Shown here: piece after piece, positions 15,140-27,399 of the stretch | Position numbering within the stretch: the stretch's first letter is position 1 | How the letters are laid out: each line of letters begins with the position of its first letter | Origin: Pleodorina starrii | Lineage: Eukaryota; Chlorophyta; Chlorophyceae; Chlamydomonadales; Volvocaceae | Reading direction: 5' to 3' | Assembly: GCA_030267565.1 (NCBI GenBank) | Contig: BRXU01000006.1 | Coordinates: 4,514,001-4,578,000 of the forward strand | DNA length: 64,000 bases | Notes under the pieces: generated by a model | The model's database searches: none | What the model saw: the letters and a program-made list of their open reading frames with translations, nothing else | Told to the model about the DNA's origin: nothing | Translations under genes and position numbers: made by a program

Positions 15140-15652
15140 TTCAGCATAAACAAGCTTTTGTAGGTAATCACGCGGTGTTGCAAGAGTGTTGAGTTTATAT
15201 TGGCGCGGCCGTCTCGCTTGGCTAAAAGCGGGAAGCGGCAATCTCTGCAATTCATACAATTGAAACTACGTACAATGAGCTTTGTTATCCCAGCGGCAAT
15301 CACAGCTTATGACAGCCCGTATCGAGGCTGACGTGATGGCGCGGTCCCGACTTCCGTGACGTTGTTCGGTAGGGGTTCGGTTGACGGTTGCGGACGCCAT
15401 TCACCCGATTACCAACACTCGAATTCCATTGTTCGAAATCAGGAATACCTCCCGATACCTCCTCTGAACCCATGCTCTGCGCGATAAGGCCCTGCCGATC
15501 GACGGACCGGAGGGGTCGAGCAAGAGGTGGGCGACCGCGCTCCCCGCAGCTGGCCCGCCCCCCCAACTAGCCCACGAAACTGGATCTACCTTCCAGTCAA
15601 CGACGCACTTCCGTCCCCCCATCCCTCCCTCCCTCCATCCTCCCGCCCTTCC
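15140..15652. other. Short tandem intergenic region PMS2 - RPP14
   Basis: Only 513 bp separate the PMS2 stop from the downstream RPP14 start on the same strand. It must contain the PMS2 3' UTR and the RPP14 promoter. I see no TGTAA for PMS2 within it; the nearest is inside RPP14 at its exon 1 donor (15056-15060), so the transcripts may overlap. Confidence 0.4.
15194..15199 (-). promoter_or_regulatory. TATA-like element upstream of RPP14
   Basis: TATAAA on the minus strand, 55 bp before the Rpp14 start codon, allowing a leader of about 25 nt. Confidence 0.4.
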
Positions 15653-18600
15653 TCACGCCGGCGGCAGTCCCGCCTGCTGCGGCAGCACACACACATGTCG
15701 CATGGTGGGCCGGCCGTGAGGGCAGTTCCAGGGCTGGCGCAGTGCCGCCAGTCCGTCCAGCAGGCGCCGCATCTCCCCCCGGCTCAGCGGCCGACCCACC
15801 ATCACGGACGAGCGGCAGGCGCGAGAGGCCAGCATGGCACGGATCCTGTGGGGGGGGGAGGGGGAGGAGGGGGCGGGAGGGAGGGGAGGAGGGGGAGGGG
15901 GAGGAGGCGGGAGGGAGGGGAGGGAGACGGAAGAGGTGGGGATCGGCAGGAGGGTATGTATCGAAGACAGTCTGTAAGGGCGGGCAGAATGGATGGGACT
16001 CCGCTGGCGGGTATCCACGGTAAACAATGGCCCGGAGCCCGTGAACCTAAGTAAACCATGGCGCTGCTGGCGGGGCCGGCGCCGCGCATCCTCAAACGCA
16101 CTACCCAGACTACCGTATAGGCAAGACCGAAATCTCCTGGGCGAGTGAGGAGAGGATAGGAAAGGGGGCTGCGCGGTGGACCTGCAGAGAACCCGCATAT
16201 CACTGACTCCCCTGCAGGGACACCCCGCGCCACTTTTTCACCCTTCCCCCTTTCCCCGAACAGCATCGCACCTCGACGGCCGCAGCTCCTCCTCCCACGC
16301 CCGCTGCCGCTCAGCCGCCGCCTCCGCTCCTCCTCCTCCTCCACCCGCTCCCCCACCCCCTCCTCCTCCTCCTGGCAGCCCCCTCCCTGGACCCCCCTCC
16401 CCCGCCCTCAGCATCCCCACCAGCTCCACCACATCATCCATGCCCAGCTGCCCCGTAGCTTTGCTGACGGGAACGGAAGACAACAGCAACTCGCCGCCGC
16501 CGCCGCCGTCGCCGTGCGCGCCGTCGTCTGCGCCGCCGCCGCCTGAAAGGCCACCGCCGTCGCCCTCGTCGTCGTCTGCTGCCCAGCCCTCGCCCTCGCC
16601 CTCCTCTCGGCTCCTCCGCTTTTGCCCTGGCGCTGCCGCCATAGCTGCTGCTGCTGCTGCCGCCTCCCCGCCGCCGCCGGAAGACCCCGCCGTCCGATCC
16701 TCGTCGATCTGCATCGCCTCCTCCGCCTCTCCCTCCTGCGCTTCCCGTGCCGTCCCGGAGCCCCGCGCGGAGGGGCCGACGTCCCCCAGCGCCGGCGGCG
16801 CCTGCGCCTGCAGCGGCACCAGCCGTCCGTCCGGCCTCCGCTCCACAAAGTCAAATCCGTTGCGGCGGAACACGTCAATGTGCTCCCTGCGGGGCAGGCA
16901 GCGGTGGCAGCCAGCAGCCGGCGGGGACACCCGTAACCCTCACAATCAGTTGACTGACTGACTGACCAACCAACCCACTTTGACAGCCCATTCTTCGTAC
17001 AGTTTCCAGTTTCCTTAATTGGGCTCCTTGCGCCTTCCTTCTTACCCTTTCTTTCCTGTTTCCAGTCTCCAGTTTCAAACCTCTCTCTCTCCCCCCTCTC
17101 CTCTCACCTTATGAGCAGCTGGTCCACCGGCAGCAGCCGCCCCGGCGGCAGCTGCAGCGGCGCCAGCAGCGGCTGCCGGGTGAGGCGCACGGTTCGCTGC
17201 AGGCGCTCAAAGGTGGTCTTCTCCGCGGCGGCGTGCTGGTCCACAATAAACACGTCGGGGCCGTGGCGGGCCAGGATGAAACCCAGATTGAACTGGCCAA
17301 TAACCTGAGGATGGGGGGCAGCGGGGGCAGCGGGGCAGCGGGGGAATTGGAGATGCGGGCAGACGAAACGTAAAGAGGGGCGAACAGGGGGTGGATAAGA
17401 GCCAGGGAGCAAAGGCCAGGTTGAAGTGGCCGGGCATCTGAACGTGACGAAAGGAGGGCCGAGCAGAGGGTGGCGTAAGAAAGGCAATCAGCCGCAGCAA
17501 AGCAAGCGAAGGGCAAGGGAGAGCGGAGGGTCTGGCGGCAACGCCACCACCTTCACCTCCTCCACCCCACAACGCAACACAGCGCACCCGCATCTCCCGA
17601 AACTGGTGCTTCCGAAACACGCGCTCCAGCTCCCGCTCCGCCGCCGCCTCCCGCTCCGCCCGAGTGCCACCGCCGCCGCCGCCGCCGTCCTCCACCGCTG
17701 CGGCGCCGCCGCCCGACGCGTCCTGATCTTGAAGCGAGGAGCTCCGAAACCGGCGGTCCGCCGCGTCGGCGGCCTCAGCCTCCTCCTTCTCCTGCCGCCG
17801 CCGCTGCTGCTGCTCTTGCTGCGCTCGTAAGTGCCGTACCCTCGCCGCCGTCAGCTCGGCCAGCTGCCCCGGCTCCAGCCGCAGCACCGCCGCCGCCGCC
17901 GCCGGCGCACCAGATCCGTACGATGACGACGACGGCGCCGCCGCCGTCAGGCCCGCGGAGGCGACGGTGAAGCTACCGCTGCCGCCCTGGCCCGCCACTG
18001 CTGCTGGCAGACCCGGTTCGAAACCCTCCTGCTCCCGCTCCTCCTCCGCCTCTTCAGCCTTGATATGCGCCTTTCCCTCTCCACCCTCCCTCTCCTCCTC
18101 CTCCTCCACCTCCTCCTTTACGCGTATCCCGGCCCCGACGCCCACTCCCGGCAATACCTCCGCCATCCGCACGTCCCGCCCCCGGCCGCCCTCCTCCTCC
18201 CCAACACCGCCCTCCTCCTCCCCCACAGCATCCGGGTGAGACGCCGCAACGCCACCGACCGCCTCCCCTGGAGTCGACTCCGCAAACACTTCGTCGTCGT
18301 CACCGGCAGCGGTGGCGGCGGCGGCGGCGGCGCCGCCCTCCTCCTCCTCCCCCGCACCAACCGCGCCGGCGTTCCTCTGCGGACGGCGAGGCTCGCGTCG
18401 CCAAGCCGGCCCGTCGGCCGCCTCTGCCTCTGCCGCCGCCGCCGCCGCGACAGGGCTCCTGTCCGTGCCCCTCTCCTCGCTGACCCTGCCCTTGCCCGCA
18501 GCGGCCGAAAAGCCGGAAAGCATGGAGAGGAAGGGGTGCCGGAACGGCGCCGGCGCCGGCGGCGCCGTTGCTGCCGCGCCTGCCCTCGGGGATGGCTCCA

Positions 18601-21600
18601 GCGCGGCCGAGGCTGGAGCACCGGGGGGAGACTCGCCGCCGCCGCCACCGCCGCTGCCGGGGCTGGTGACCCTAGCCCGCTTCGCTGCTCGTCGACCATG
18701 CCCGGCGGCGGCATCCGGCTCTGCACCATCAGCCGCGCCGTCGCCGCCGTCGTCGGCGGTACTGCCAGCCGCCGCCGCGGCGGCGGCGGTGGCGGTCGCA
18801 GGCCGCCGCAGGACATTGAGCTGCTGTTGTCGGGCGCCGCCGCGTTGCGGCGCCGTCACCAGCAAGCTCCCGCCGCCACCGCCGCCTGCCGTACCCGCTT
18901 GCGTCAGCGGCTGGTTCACCGCAAAGGTACAGCGGGAGGGCTCCCACAGCGCATGCAGGGCCTGCGGGATTGGCCCGGCCCCAACAAGCGGGTCGCGTTG
19001 CATTTCAGTCCCGAGAACAGGGTGGCTTTGTCGTTCGGCAAAGAAGCCATTACGGCAGATCACCTGGTCGGTCTGCCCGAGCCGGCCCGGCGCAGCTCCC
19101 CAAATAGGTCGAATCTGGTCGAGTGTGTTGGACGACAACCCAACCCCATGTGGTGGTGGTGGTCGTGGGGGTAGTGGTGGTGGGGGTGGTCGTGGGGGTG
19201 GGGGTGGTCGTGGGGGTGGGGGTGGTCGTGGGGGTGGGGGTGGTCGTGGGGGTGGGGGTGGTCGTGGTGGTGGTGGTGGTGCGGGCCGCACCACAGATGG
19301 AAATGATGGAAGGTTGTGGCGCTCTGCGCTCCCGGCTGTGCTCCTCGTGCTGCCGGTGGGGACCCGACCCACATCAAGCCGGTTGCCAAACCGGAACACA
19401 AGCGCTCGGGCACTTGCTCGGGGCCTGGTTCTAATTCCGGTTCTGATTTCGGAGCGGGATCTGGATCTGAATCCGGGTCTGGCACATGACGCATCTGCGC
19501 TCATTCCGGCCCCCTGATCCCAGGAGCCGTCACGCCCACTCCCACTTCCCAAAACGTTTTTTTGTGGTCGCCCTCTCCCCACTCTCCCCACTCGCCCCGC
19601 AGCCCGACCTGCCCCAGCAGCGTTGTGAGTCGGTCCTCTGCGGCCATGAACACGCGGCGCTTGTCCGGGGTGACGTTGACGTCCACATCCGAGGCCGCCA
19701 GGGTCACCGCCAGCAGCGCCATGGGCCGGCAGGAGGCGGCGTGAGCGGGCGAGGAGAGCGACTTGAACGAGTCGTTGAGGACGCTGTCAGACGCGTTGAG
19801 GGGGCGGAGGGCGGAGGGGAAAAGCAGAATCAGCCAGCCAGCCAGCCAGCCAGCTAGAGCAGGGAGAGGAGGAGGAGGAGGATGCACAAAGAGAGTGGTG
19901 GTGAGGGCGCTGTTGCGGTGGGGGAGCAGGGGGCCGGAGCGAGGGCAAAAGGGATGGGGCCAAGCGGGATGCTAGTACCTAGCTCCCCGGATTCCCAGCG
20001 CCTTCACGTTACGCCCATGTCCCAGCCCGCCCCCAGCCCCCCCAGCCCCCCCCCACCCCCTCCCCGCCGCCGCACCGACCGTGCCGCCTTGGGTAGGTCC
20101 ACGGGTCGTCCGTTGAGGAAGATGAACTGGCGGGAGGCGTCACCGCGCAGACCGCAGCCGGCACGGGATACCCACCTGGGTTTGGGGAGCCGGGGGACAG
20201 GAGGGCGGCGGAGAGAAAGGGAGGGAGGGAGGGGTCGGCCAGCGAGCTGGGTTGGGTTGGCAGGGACACCGTCCCCCTCAGAGGCTGCCAGACCCACTCT
20301 CTCGCCCCATCACTCCCGCCCTGCCTCATCCTCCCTGCCTCATCCTCCCTTTCTCTCACCCAGTCACTCTCACCCGACCACCCTCACGCCCGTCTCCGCA
20401 TCCTCCGGCAGCACCAGCGCCTCCAGTGACTCCGCCACCCGCCCCCCGAACACCGCCACCACATTGTCACGGAGCGCAGCCAGCTCGGCAGCGACCCGCG
20501 GGTCGGCAGCAGCAGCAGCCGCCGCCGCGCCCGCAGCCGACGCCAGAACCGCGCCGAGGCACCCAGGCAGCGAGGCAGCGCTGCCGCTGCCGCCGCCGCC
20601 GCCGGAGGCGGCGGCGGTGGTGACGTATGCCTCGTATGCTGGCGCCGGCGCTGCTGTGGTGAAGACGGTGGTTCGCGCTGCGCCTTTGCCGGCCTGGTTG
20701 GTGACGATCAGGCGGGCGTGTGTGGAGATGAGGGCGTAGGCCTGGAGCACCGACACTGCGCGCGCAAACTCGCGCTTCAGGTTGCGCAGGAACTCCTGCG
20801 TGTGTTCGTGTATGAGGGAGGGGGGAGGAGGAAGGGAGGTTGGAGAGAGGCGGGGGGACATCTACGTATAGGCCGGAGCCCGTAAACGGCAACGTATCGG
20901 AAGAATTCTTCCCCCGGGGGTGGGGGCAAAGACAGGCGAACCGCAATGAATGCATCCCTCCGCGTCCCGCCCCGGCCCCATCCGCCCCACCTTGTGTCTC
21001 ACGGGCAGCGTGGCGAAAAGGTTCTTGACGGCCACGGTGGTTCCCACGGCGCGAGGGGCGGCCGAGCGGCCGGTCAGGTGGCCCTGCGTGCGGGAAGGGA
21101 AGGAGAGGGAACATGGGCCCCAGGGAGGGCAGCGCCGCGGGGACGAGGCAGGGGACAGGGGGTTGTAGAGAGTGAGCGAGGCGGAGCGAAGTGGAGAGGT
21201 GTGGGTGGAATGAGGCGAAGCGGAGCGAAGTGACGAGTGGCAACTGGGAGGAGGGCGTCCAGCCATGCGTGCCGTAGCCATGCCGGCTTCGATAGCTGTG
21301 TATCATTGGGTATCATGGGTCACGCTCACCTCGTGGTCGTACTCCAGCCGTACTCCAGCCGCCTGCTCCGCCGTACGAGTCACGACCGACAGCTCCGAGA
21401 CCGCGCACAGCGAACTGAGCGCCTCGCCCCGAAAGCCATACGTGCTCACCGACTGCTCCGTCCAGTTTTGCGGGGGGGAAGGAGAAACCGTTTCGTGCGC
21501 GGCACAGCACGCAAGGTCAAGCGCGGGGCGAGCAGAATCCGTACTGTGAAACAATCCTTTGGGTCCACTGTTAAAATAGCTTTCTTTCGGCCACTGAAAC

Positions 21601-22359
21601 AGTCACGATCTTTCTGGGTCCACTGCTAACCAAGCCTCTAGGTGCGTTTGCGAAAGAAAATCATGGCAGCTGAGTGCTATTAAAGCCCAAAGGACCCGGA
21701 GGCCGCGCGACGTGTCAGGCTGGGGGCGGGGTGCTTGACGCACGAGGAGCAGAGAGAGAGAGGACCAGATGGGAGAAGGCGGGTTAGGCCGGGGGAGCGG
21801 GGGTACGGTAACGCGTAGGGTTTCTTTGCTCCTTATCGTCGTTCGCTCTCACCGTGAGGTCGTCAAAGGAGGTGATTTTTGAGGTGTGGTATTTGAGGGT
21901 TAGGGCCTGGTAGTCCGCGGGCGGCACTCCGCGACCGTTGTCGGCCACCTCCACCAGCAAAGACCCGTACTCCCGAAGTCGTACCTGCGCGGTGCAAGGA
22001 CGGTGCGGTGGCCGGCGCATGTGTGCGGGCGCGGTCGCGTTTTTGGTAAGGCTGCCTGAAGGGACGATGTGGGTTGGAAGGTACGGTGCGTGTACTACGC
22101 AAGTGTAACTTGGGTTTTGTCCCCCGACTACAAATGGTGTGGCAGAAAGCGCAGGGCAGGTCAGTGAGCCCCATAGGAGGTCGGGTTTGGGGCGCACCTC
22201 AATATTGGTCGCGCCCGCGTCCAACGCGTTTTCGACGAGCTCCTTTATCGCAGTGGCCAAGTCCAAAATGACTTGTCCGGAACATATTCGATGTATGGAT
22301 TGACGGTTTATTGGCTTGATGCTGCCCGCAGCGGGCTCGTGTGCGGCAGGTTGCTCCAT
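15653..22359 (-). CDS. PMS2: DNA mismatch repair endonuclease PMS2 (MutL homologue)
   Basis: Partner of MLH1 in MutL-alpha; nicks DNA in mismatch repair in the nucleus. Eleven exons: 22198-22359, 21853-21984, 21330-21452, 20991-21083, 20374-20795, 20080-20175, 19609-19783, 17588-18961, 17108-17304, 16272-16886, 15653-15845; all phases join, giving 1193 aa. The GHKL ATPase motifs are intact: KELVENALDAG (Glu40, Asn44), VADNGRGV (Asp69), KYHTSK and STYGFRGEALSSL; VNVTPDKR marks the transducer domain. The C-terminal endonuclease has DQHAAAEKTTFE (Asp881, Glu887), ASRACRSSVMVG and CPHGRPTMRH, all expected metal-site motifs. Human PMS2 is 862 aa: the excess is a 458-codon exon 8 with a disordered Ala/Gly/Glu-rich linker, plus a Gly/Ala insert in exon 5 and Gly-rich inserts in exon 10. 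Confidence 0.97.
19150..19285. repeat. 18-bp G-rich minisatellite in PMS2 intron 7
   Basis: Tandem copies of GGTCGTGGGGGTGGGGGT, flanked by GGT triplets. It is intronic and purine-rich on the plus strand (C-rich in the transcript). Confidence 0.85.
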
Positions 22360-22853
22360 CGGAGCACTTCAACTAGGGGAAATGCGTTCAACAGATATAT
22401 TCCAACTAAAACAGCAGCGTCGATGGTTTATGCTAATTAGAACAGGTCACAGGGAAGACAGGCACAGCTGACGTCAAATCAGACTTGAACCGTGGCGCGA
22501 GGCAATTCCTGCAAACGTGGTTGTGCAACTCAACATGGCAAACCTCAAGATGCATGAGAATTGGATGTCCGCATCAGGTGGCTGAATTTCCAGCATGGCC
22601 CAACGCGAAAGAAAACTCTGCGCCGAAACCATCACGACAGCGCGCGAGGAGTGTTCGTAGACCAAAAAACACCGTATATAAGCGGTCGCGAAAACCCAGA
22701 AGTAGAACACCTCAGCTTCGACGCTGTGCCCTTCGTGGCACTCGTGACGTGAGCCTAATTTATTTCACCCGTCGCGGGCAACTGTCACCCTTCTTCCGAC
22801 TGGTAGACCCGCCGGGACGGCTCAATAAGTTTACCTTCCAGCAGCAACTGAAT
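22360..22853. promoter_or_regulatory. Divergent promoter region PMS2 / expansin-like gene
   Basis: The two start codons face away from each other across 494 bp. On the plus strand a strong TATATAAG box at 22675-22682 precedes the expansin-like ATG by about 172 bp. No equivalent box is apparent for PMS2. Confidence 0.55.
22675..22682 (+). promoter_or_regulatory. TATA box of the expansin-like gene
   Basis: TATATAAG, the best TATA match in the window; transcription would begin near 22705, leaving a leader of about 150 nt. Confidence 0.55.
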
Positions 22854-25521
22854 ATGTTCTGCTTTTCGAGGATGTTATCTCCGCTTGCGATCGCGCTCGT
22901 CGCGGTCCTTTTTGGGGCTTTCGGACAACATGCAGCTGCCGGTTTCGACTGGCAATGGCATACGGGGCGCGCTACGCACTACGGGTCGCCGGGTGATGCT
23001 TGGAGCATCCACAACGGCCACTGCGGTTACGGCTATCTCGACCCCAACGTCGGTGAGTCCATCCTGTGCGGGCGATGTTCGGTGTAACGACATTTCGCCT
23101 GATCACGCCCCGCTTGCCGTTACTGCACAATTATTCGACTGTGTGTGATATTTTGGCAGCCCGTGCTTGGCCTAAAGCGCTTGGCTTAGAGCGTATGGCG
23201 TTTGGCGAAGTGTTTGTTCCGGCCAGCTGACGGCAATTGCCGCAATGCTGTCCAAACAGGCACGGGCTGGGACATCGCAGCACCTTCCGACGTGAACTGG
23301 GACTACGATCAATCTACCAGCTCATGCGGGTAAGGACGCAGCATGCGTTTTGTTTCCTTGCCGCTTTCAAGCTCCGGGGCTTCTCGGCTGTCTGCACGTC
23401 GTTACGCCTAATCTTCCCCGCCTTTCTGCAGGGTGTGCTACGAGATTGCGTGCCAGGGCATGAGCTTTAACGATTTCTATGGGCAATGGCTGGAGCGCAA
23501 CTCGGTAAGTTGACTAATCCGCGTGCTTTCGAGACCGCCCCTCAGCCAACCGAGCGCCAACTTCTGTCTTCCATTGTTCAGGTCTGCTACGATTCTTCCC
23601 AAAGCGTTGTCGTGATGATCACCGACGTGTGGTAAGTTCTGAGGAGCGATGCGACTGCTCCGGCGGAGTTCCAGCTTCAGCTGTTGATCCAACTGCTGCC
23701 ACTACACTGCTGTGCGCTGGCAGCGCTTGGCTTGCCTGGGGATTATGAAGACGTTCTGACCCAGATGCGCTTCTAAAAACTTCCCCGTCGGGGTGCGCTC
23801 GTCCGTGATTGTGCCGACCCATACGGTATCCCGTTGGCTGACACCTTGCGCCCTGGATCCCTCAACCCAACCACCCGTGCAGCCCGTGCTACTACCCGCC
23901 CAACGCCTACAGCAACAAGAGGTGGTGCTGCGGCGACATGCAGCACTTCGACGTGTCCGCCTATGCCTTCGAGAAAGTGGGTCGCCCGGGCTTTGGGGAC
24001 GCTGCCGCACCCAACTGGTCCGCACCGTTGCTCCTTCGCTTTTCACCCAGCTCGAGCTGATTTCGTGTAGTCAGCCGGTGAAGAACCGATCTGGGTTGGT
24101 TTTGACTATCCTTCATTTGGGTTGTGAGCTACGTGTAATGTAGGGAAAGTCCGCTTCGTTCCTTATCGGTCCTCATTGCCTCTGATTGCGACCACCACCC
24201 CTATCCGCCACGCCCCGCTGACGATTATCCTCTTGCGCGGCTGCCCACGCAGCTCGCGGACCTCAAGTGGGGCGTCATCGGTATCAAGTACCGCCGGGTT
24301 CCGTGCGATTACGCGCCCCAGAACCGCGCCCCTGCGCCTGGCAACCCCATCCCCAGCTACGAGTCCCCGCCCTGGAACTGGGACTCCTCCAAGGACAAGC
24401 GTTGGGGAGTCATGGGCAGCGCCGCTTCGGCATCTTCTTCCGACTCTTCTTCTTCTGCTGCTTCTTCCTACTCTTCGTCCTCGGACGGCCGGCGGTCTTC
24501 CGTCAGCATCAGCTCGGGCGACGGCTCGGGCGGCTCGCAGTCCTCCGTGACCAACGCCTACTACGGCGGTGAGTGTGCTGGTCAGGATTTCACTACGGTT
24601 TGCTTGTCTTATGGTGGGATGCTATCCTGGATTAGTGTTGGAGGAACACAGGGAAAATGATTCTTGGTCATGAAAAAGAGGGCAGAGGAGGGGTATGCCA
24701 CGCCCGGGCCTGATGTGGGTTACGCACGCACCATTCATGCGCCGGGCTGTTGATTACTTCCGCAAAGGCATGCCTTGACCGCCGCTGAACGTTTCCAGCG
24801 ACAGGCCAATAGCCATGAAACTCATATCTGGCCTCCCTTCACGAACTGCTCCCCGTCACACCCCCGCGCGCTTCCTGTAGGCTTTATGACTGGCTGGAGC
24901 GACTCGGGCAGCTGGAGCATCAGCAAGTGGGGCCGCGATTCGAGCTGGTCCTTCGACGGCCAGCAAGCCTACTGCGTCACGCTGGGCGGCTACGGTGGCA
25001 TCCAGTTCAACGCCTGGTCCGGTGTCTTCAGCTCCAAGAGCACCTTGGAATTCTACGCGCGCCAGAACAACGGTGGCGCCCCTGACATCAGCATCAAGAT
25101 CCAGGGCTCGTCGGGCGCCTGCAAGGCGGTGCGACTGCGTGACTACACCCCCAAGGACGCCAACAGCAACTGGTCACGCTTCCAGATACAGCTTAGCGAC
25201 TTCGACTGGCGCACCAAGTAAGTTTGTGGGTGTGATCTATGATGGCGAGTGGCGGGGTTCCAGAGTTGAGGCTGCTTTGTGGAAACAGTGGGGAGGTTAG
25301 GGCGCAGGTACGAGGCTCGCATTGCCATCGCCCGCTTTCCCTGACCCATTTCGCCCATCCCCTATCCTGCGCCTCCCTTTCACCGCAGCGGCGGGGGTGG
25401 CGGCAGCGCGTTCAGCGGCTGCAGCGACTCCATCAACGACTGGTCGGTCAACACACTCCTCTTTACCAACCAATGGGGTGGCAACCAGGACCTGTGCATA
25501 GATCAAGTCAAGGTGTTCTAA
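22854..25521 (+). CDS. Secreted expansin-like protein (DPBB domain plus C-terminal beta domain)
   Basis: Eight exons (22854-23052, 23260-23329, 23432-23504, 23582-23631, 23883-23976, 24253-24568, 24881-25217, 25389-25521) join in phase to 423 aa. A signal peptide (PLAIALVAVLFGAFG) leads into a six-stranded double-psi beta-barrel of the expansin/EG45 type: GRATHYGSPG, a Cys-rich body with CPCYYPPNAYSNKRWCCG, and the expansin HFD motif in MQHFDVSAYAF (Asp154), then GVIGIKYRRVPCDY. Residues about 212-262 are a Ser-rich linker. The C-terminal 155 residues (GFMTGWSDSGSWSISKWG to CIDQVKVF) look like an all-beta, Trp-rich, possibly carbohydrate-binding domain that is not the usual expansin CBM63. 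The role is probably loosening or remodelling of the glycoprotein wall or extracellular matrix, not shown. TGTAA occurs at 26251. Confidence 0.9.
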
Positions 25522-27399
25522 GCGCTGGCGCGTTCTTTGAGCGTGCACCCGCGCCAGGAGCGGCGATGGCCCTACAGGACTTCTAGGCAAGCGAGAAGTC
25601 CGGCCAGCTGTTGCGCTGCGAATCGTCTGCGCGCGACTGTTTATGCACTGCTGAAGACTTTGTTTTGGGTGGTGTGCGTGACCCAATGTTTCTCGGCCCA
25701 GTCCTTGCCGGCGGCCGCCCGGCTTTGGCACGCGCGACGAATGGATGGCGTGGTGGGAAGGCGAGAGGAGTGTCGTACATGGCGCATGACAGTTACACGA
25801 TAGTGCGCATGGGAAGAATAACTAGCAAGCCATTATCTTGCAGGAGATATAATGCAGACCGGTAGCACAGGAAACGACGCCCACTGTCCGTGCGCCTCGA
25901 GGAAGATAGTACGCACGGTCTTGATGTTTGCACTAGGGTTGTGGCATTGCGTCATGAGCTGCTTAGCCGTGCTTAGAGCGCCTCGTTCATAGTCACTTGA
26001 GGGGGAGCTGTGTATAGGCACCGGCGCACCACACTTCGTGCGCGTCAGTGGTGATAGGTGTGCGCAATGCTCTCCTGAGTAATTCAGAACTTGTTCAGGA
26101 GACTGTTTAGGATTGCGGGTTTCAGTACTGAAGCAACAATGCCCAACATGGGGCATGAGGATTGAGTAGCCACAGGCAGGAGAACGCGTCACGAGATATT
26201 GTACTGACATATCTTGCACGTACGACATGATCCACGGACATGCCGCAAGATGTAACACTACCGCACTGCGCATTCCTCTCGGCCCACAATCAATTGCGCA
26301 GGCGTCCGGGCAAGATAAGAGCAAAAGATATGTGACGTACAACAAGCAGTCCGTATAGCTGGATAGCGCCTTCGCATGCTGCCATTGGCTGCATGTCCGG
26401 CGCCATGCAATGTGCGCGTCCCGCCCGCAAAAACACTTACCGTATCCCCAGCTCGGCGATGCTGATAAGTACTTTCCATGGGATTCGGTAGGCCGCAGCG
26501 GCGTTGGCAAGTCGGCCCCCTGGCTTTCGATGTTTTAGGCACACGGCTGCAGCCGCCCTACATACCGTGGGGAAAAGCCTAGTTGTGGGGTCGGCCTGGG
26601 TCGGGGTCACACATGCACGCGAAGGAATGGGGATCAAACTCGAATGGATTTACAGGTGCTGGGGGAGGAGATTTACTTGATGCGCGAATCCAGCCAATCA
26701 GCCAGTCAGTCGCGAATCATGGTCCCGCCGCGACGGACTGTACCGGTACTTGGTTAGCCTCATAGCCCTAGCATGGTACGTCTCTGCCGAACGTCTTGTT
26801 CTGTGCCATTTGCACAAAAGCATTTGAGGCAGATCTGCAAGCCATAGGGCTCTCCACGTGACGGATTTGAGCGCAACTGCAACCTGTACGATTAGCACGA
26901 AAAGTGGCCAGCAGTCTAACCGAACTGCCCGGAACGTGCGGGCCCATTAGTTCGCACAGCCGGAGTGGCTGCATAGTCTTAGCGCTCTCTTTACGTTGCG
27001 AGTTATTTCAGCCTTTGTTATCGGTCATAGAAGACCGAGGCCCGGCGGGCCATCGCGCTGGCCAGGAAGCCTGCATGCTCCTGGCTGGGGCCACCCCTTC
27101 TCGGGCTTTGGTGCATCGTGCTCGGCAGCCCTTCGCCCGGGTGTCTTGTTTTCCGCTTCAGCTGCCGTCAGCACCTTTGGTCGTGAACCTCCGCAAAACT
27201 CGCACCCAGGCCTCGGCGATGACGCTTTCTGCACCAGGCGGCGATATTCAACGACCTGCTCAGAGGTTGGTCTCACAAGGGTGTGAGTTCCGGGTCGGGG
27301 GCTCTCGGCGGTTTACGCGGGCGGAAGTGCTCCTTTTTCATGGCACCTTGGCCTTGATCGGAAGTAGTATTTAATCCAGAGACCATCATAAAAAGTGAC
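25522..27399. other. Intergenic region, expansin 3' flank and PP2C 5' flank
   Basis: The first plus-strand TGTAA after the expansin-like gene is at 26251-26255, implying a 730-nt 3' UTR. I see no coding exon, RNA gene or repeat array in the rest. Confidence 0.5.
26251..26255 (+). terminator. TGTAA polyadenylation signal (expansin-like gene)
   Basis: First plus-strand TGTAA downstream of the stop codon at 25521. Confidence 0.45.

Noticed and set aside
17207..19591. A single 794-codon minus-strand gene
   Set aside because: Only 17588-18961 of this open frame is an exon (of PMS2); its ends run through introns, shown by phase-matched donors and acceptors and the PMS2 homology on either side.
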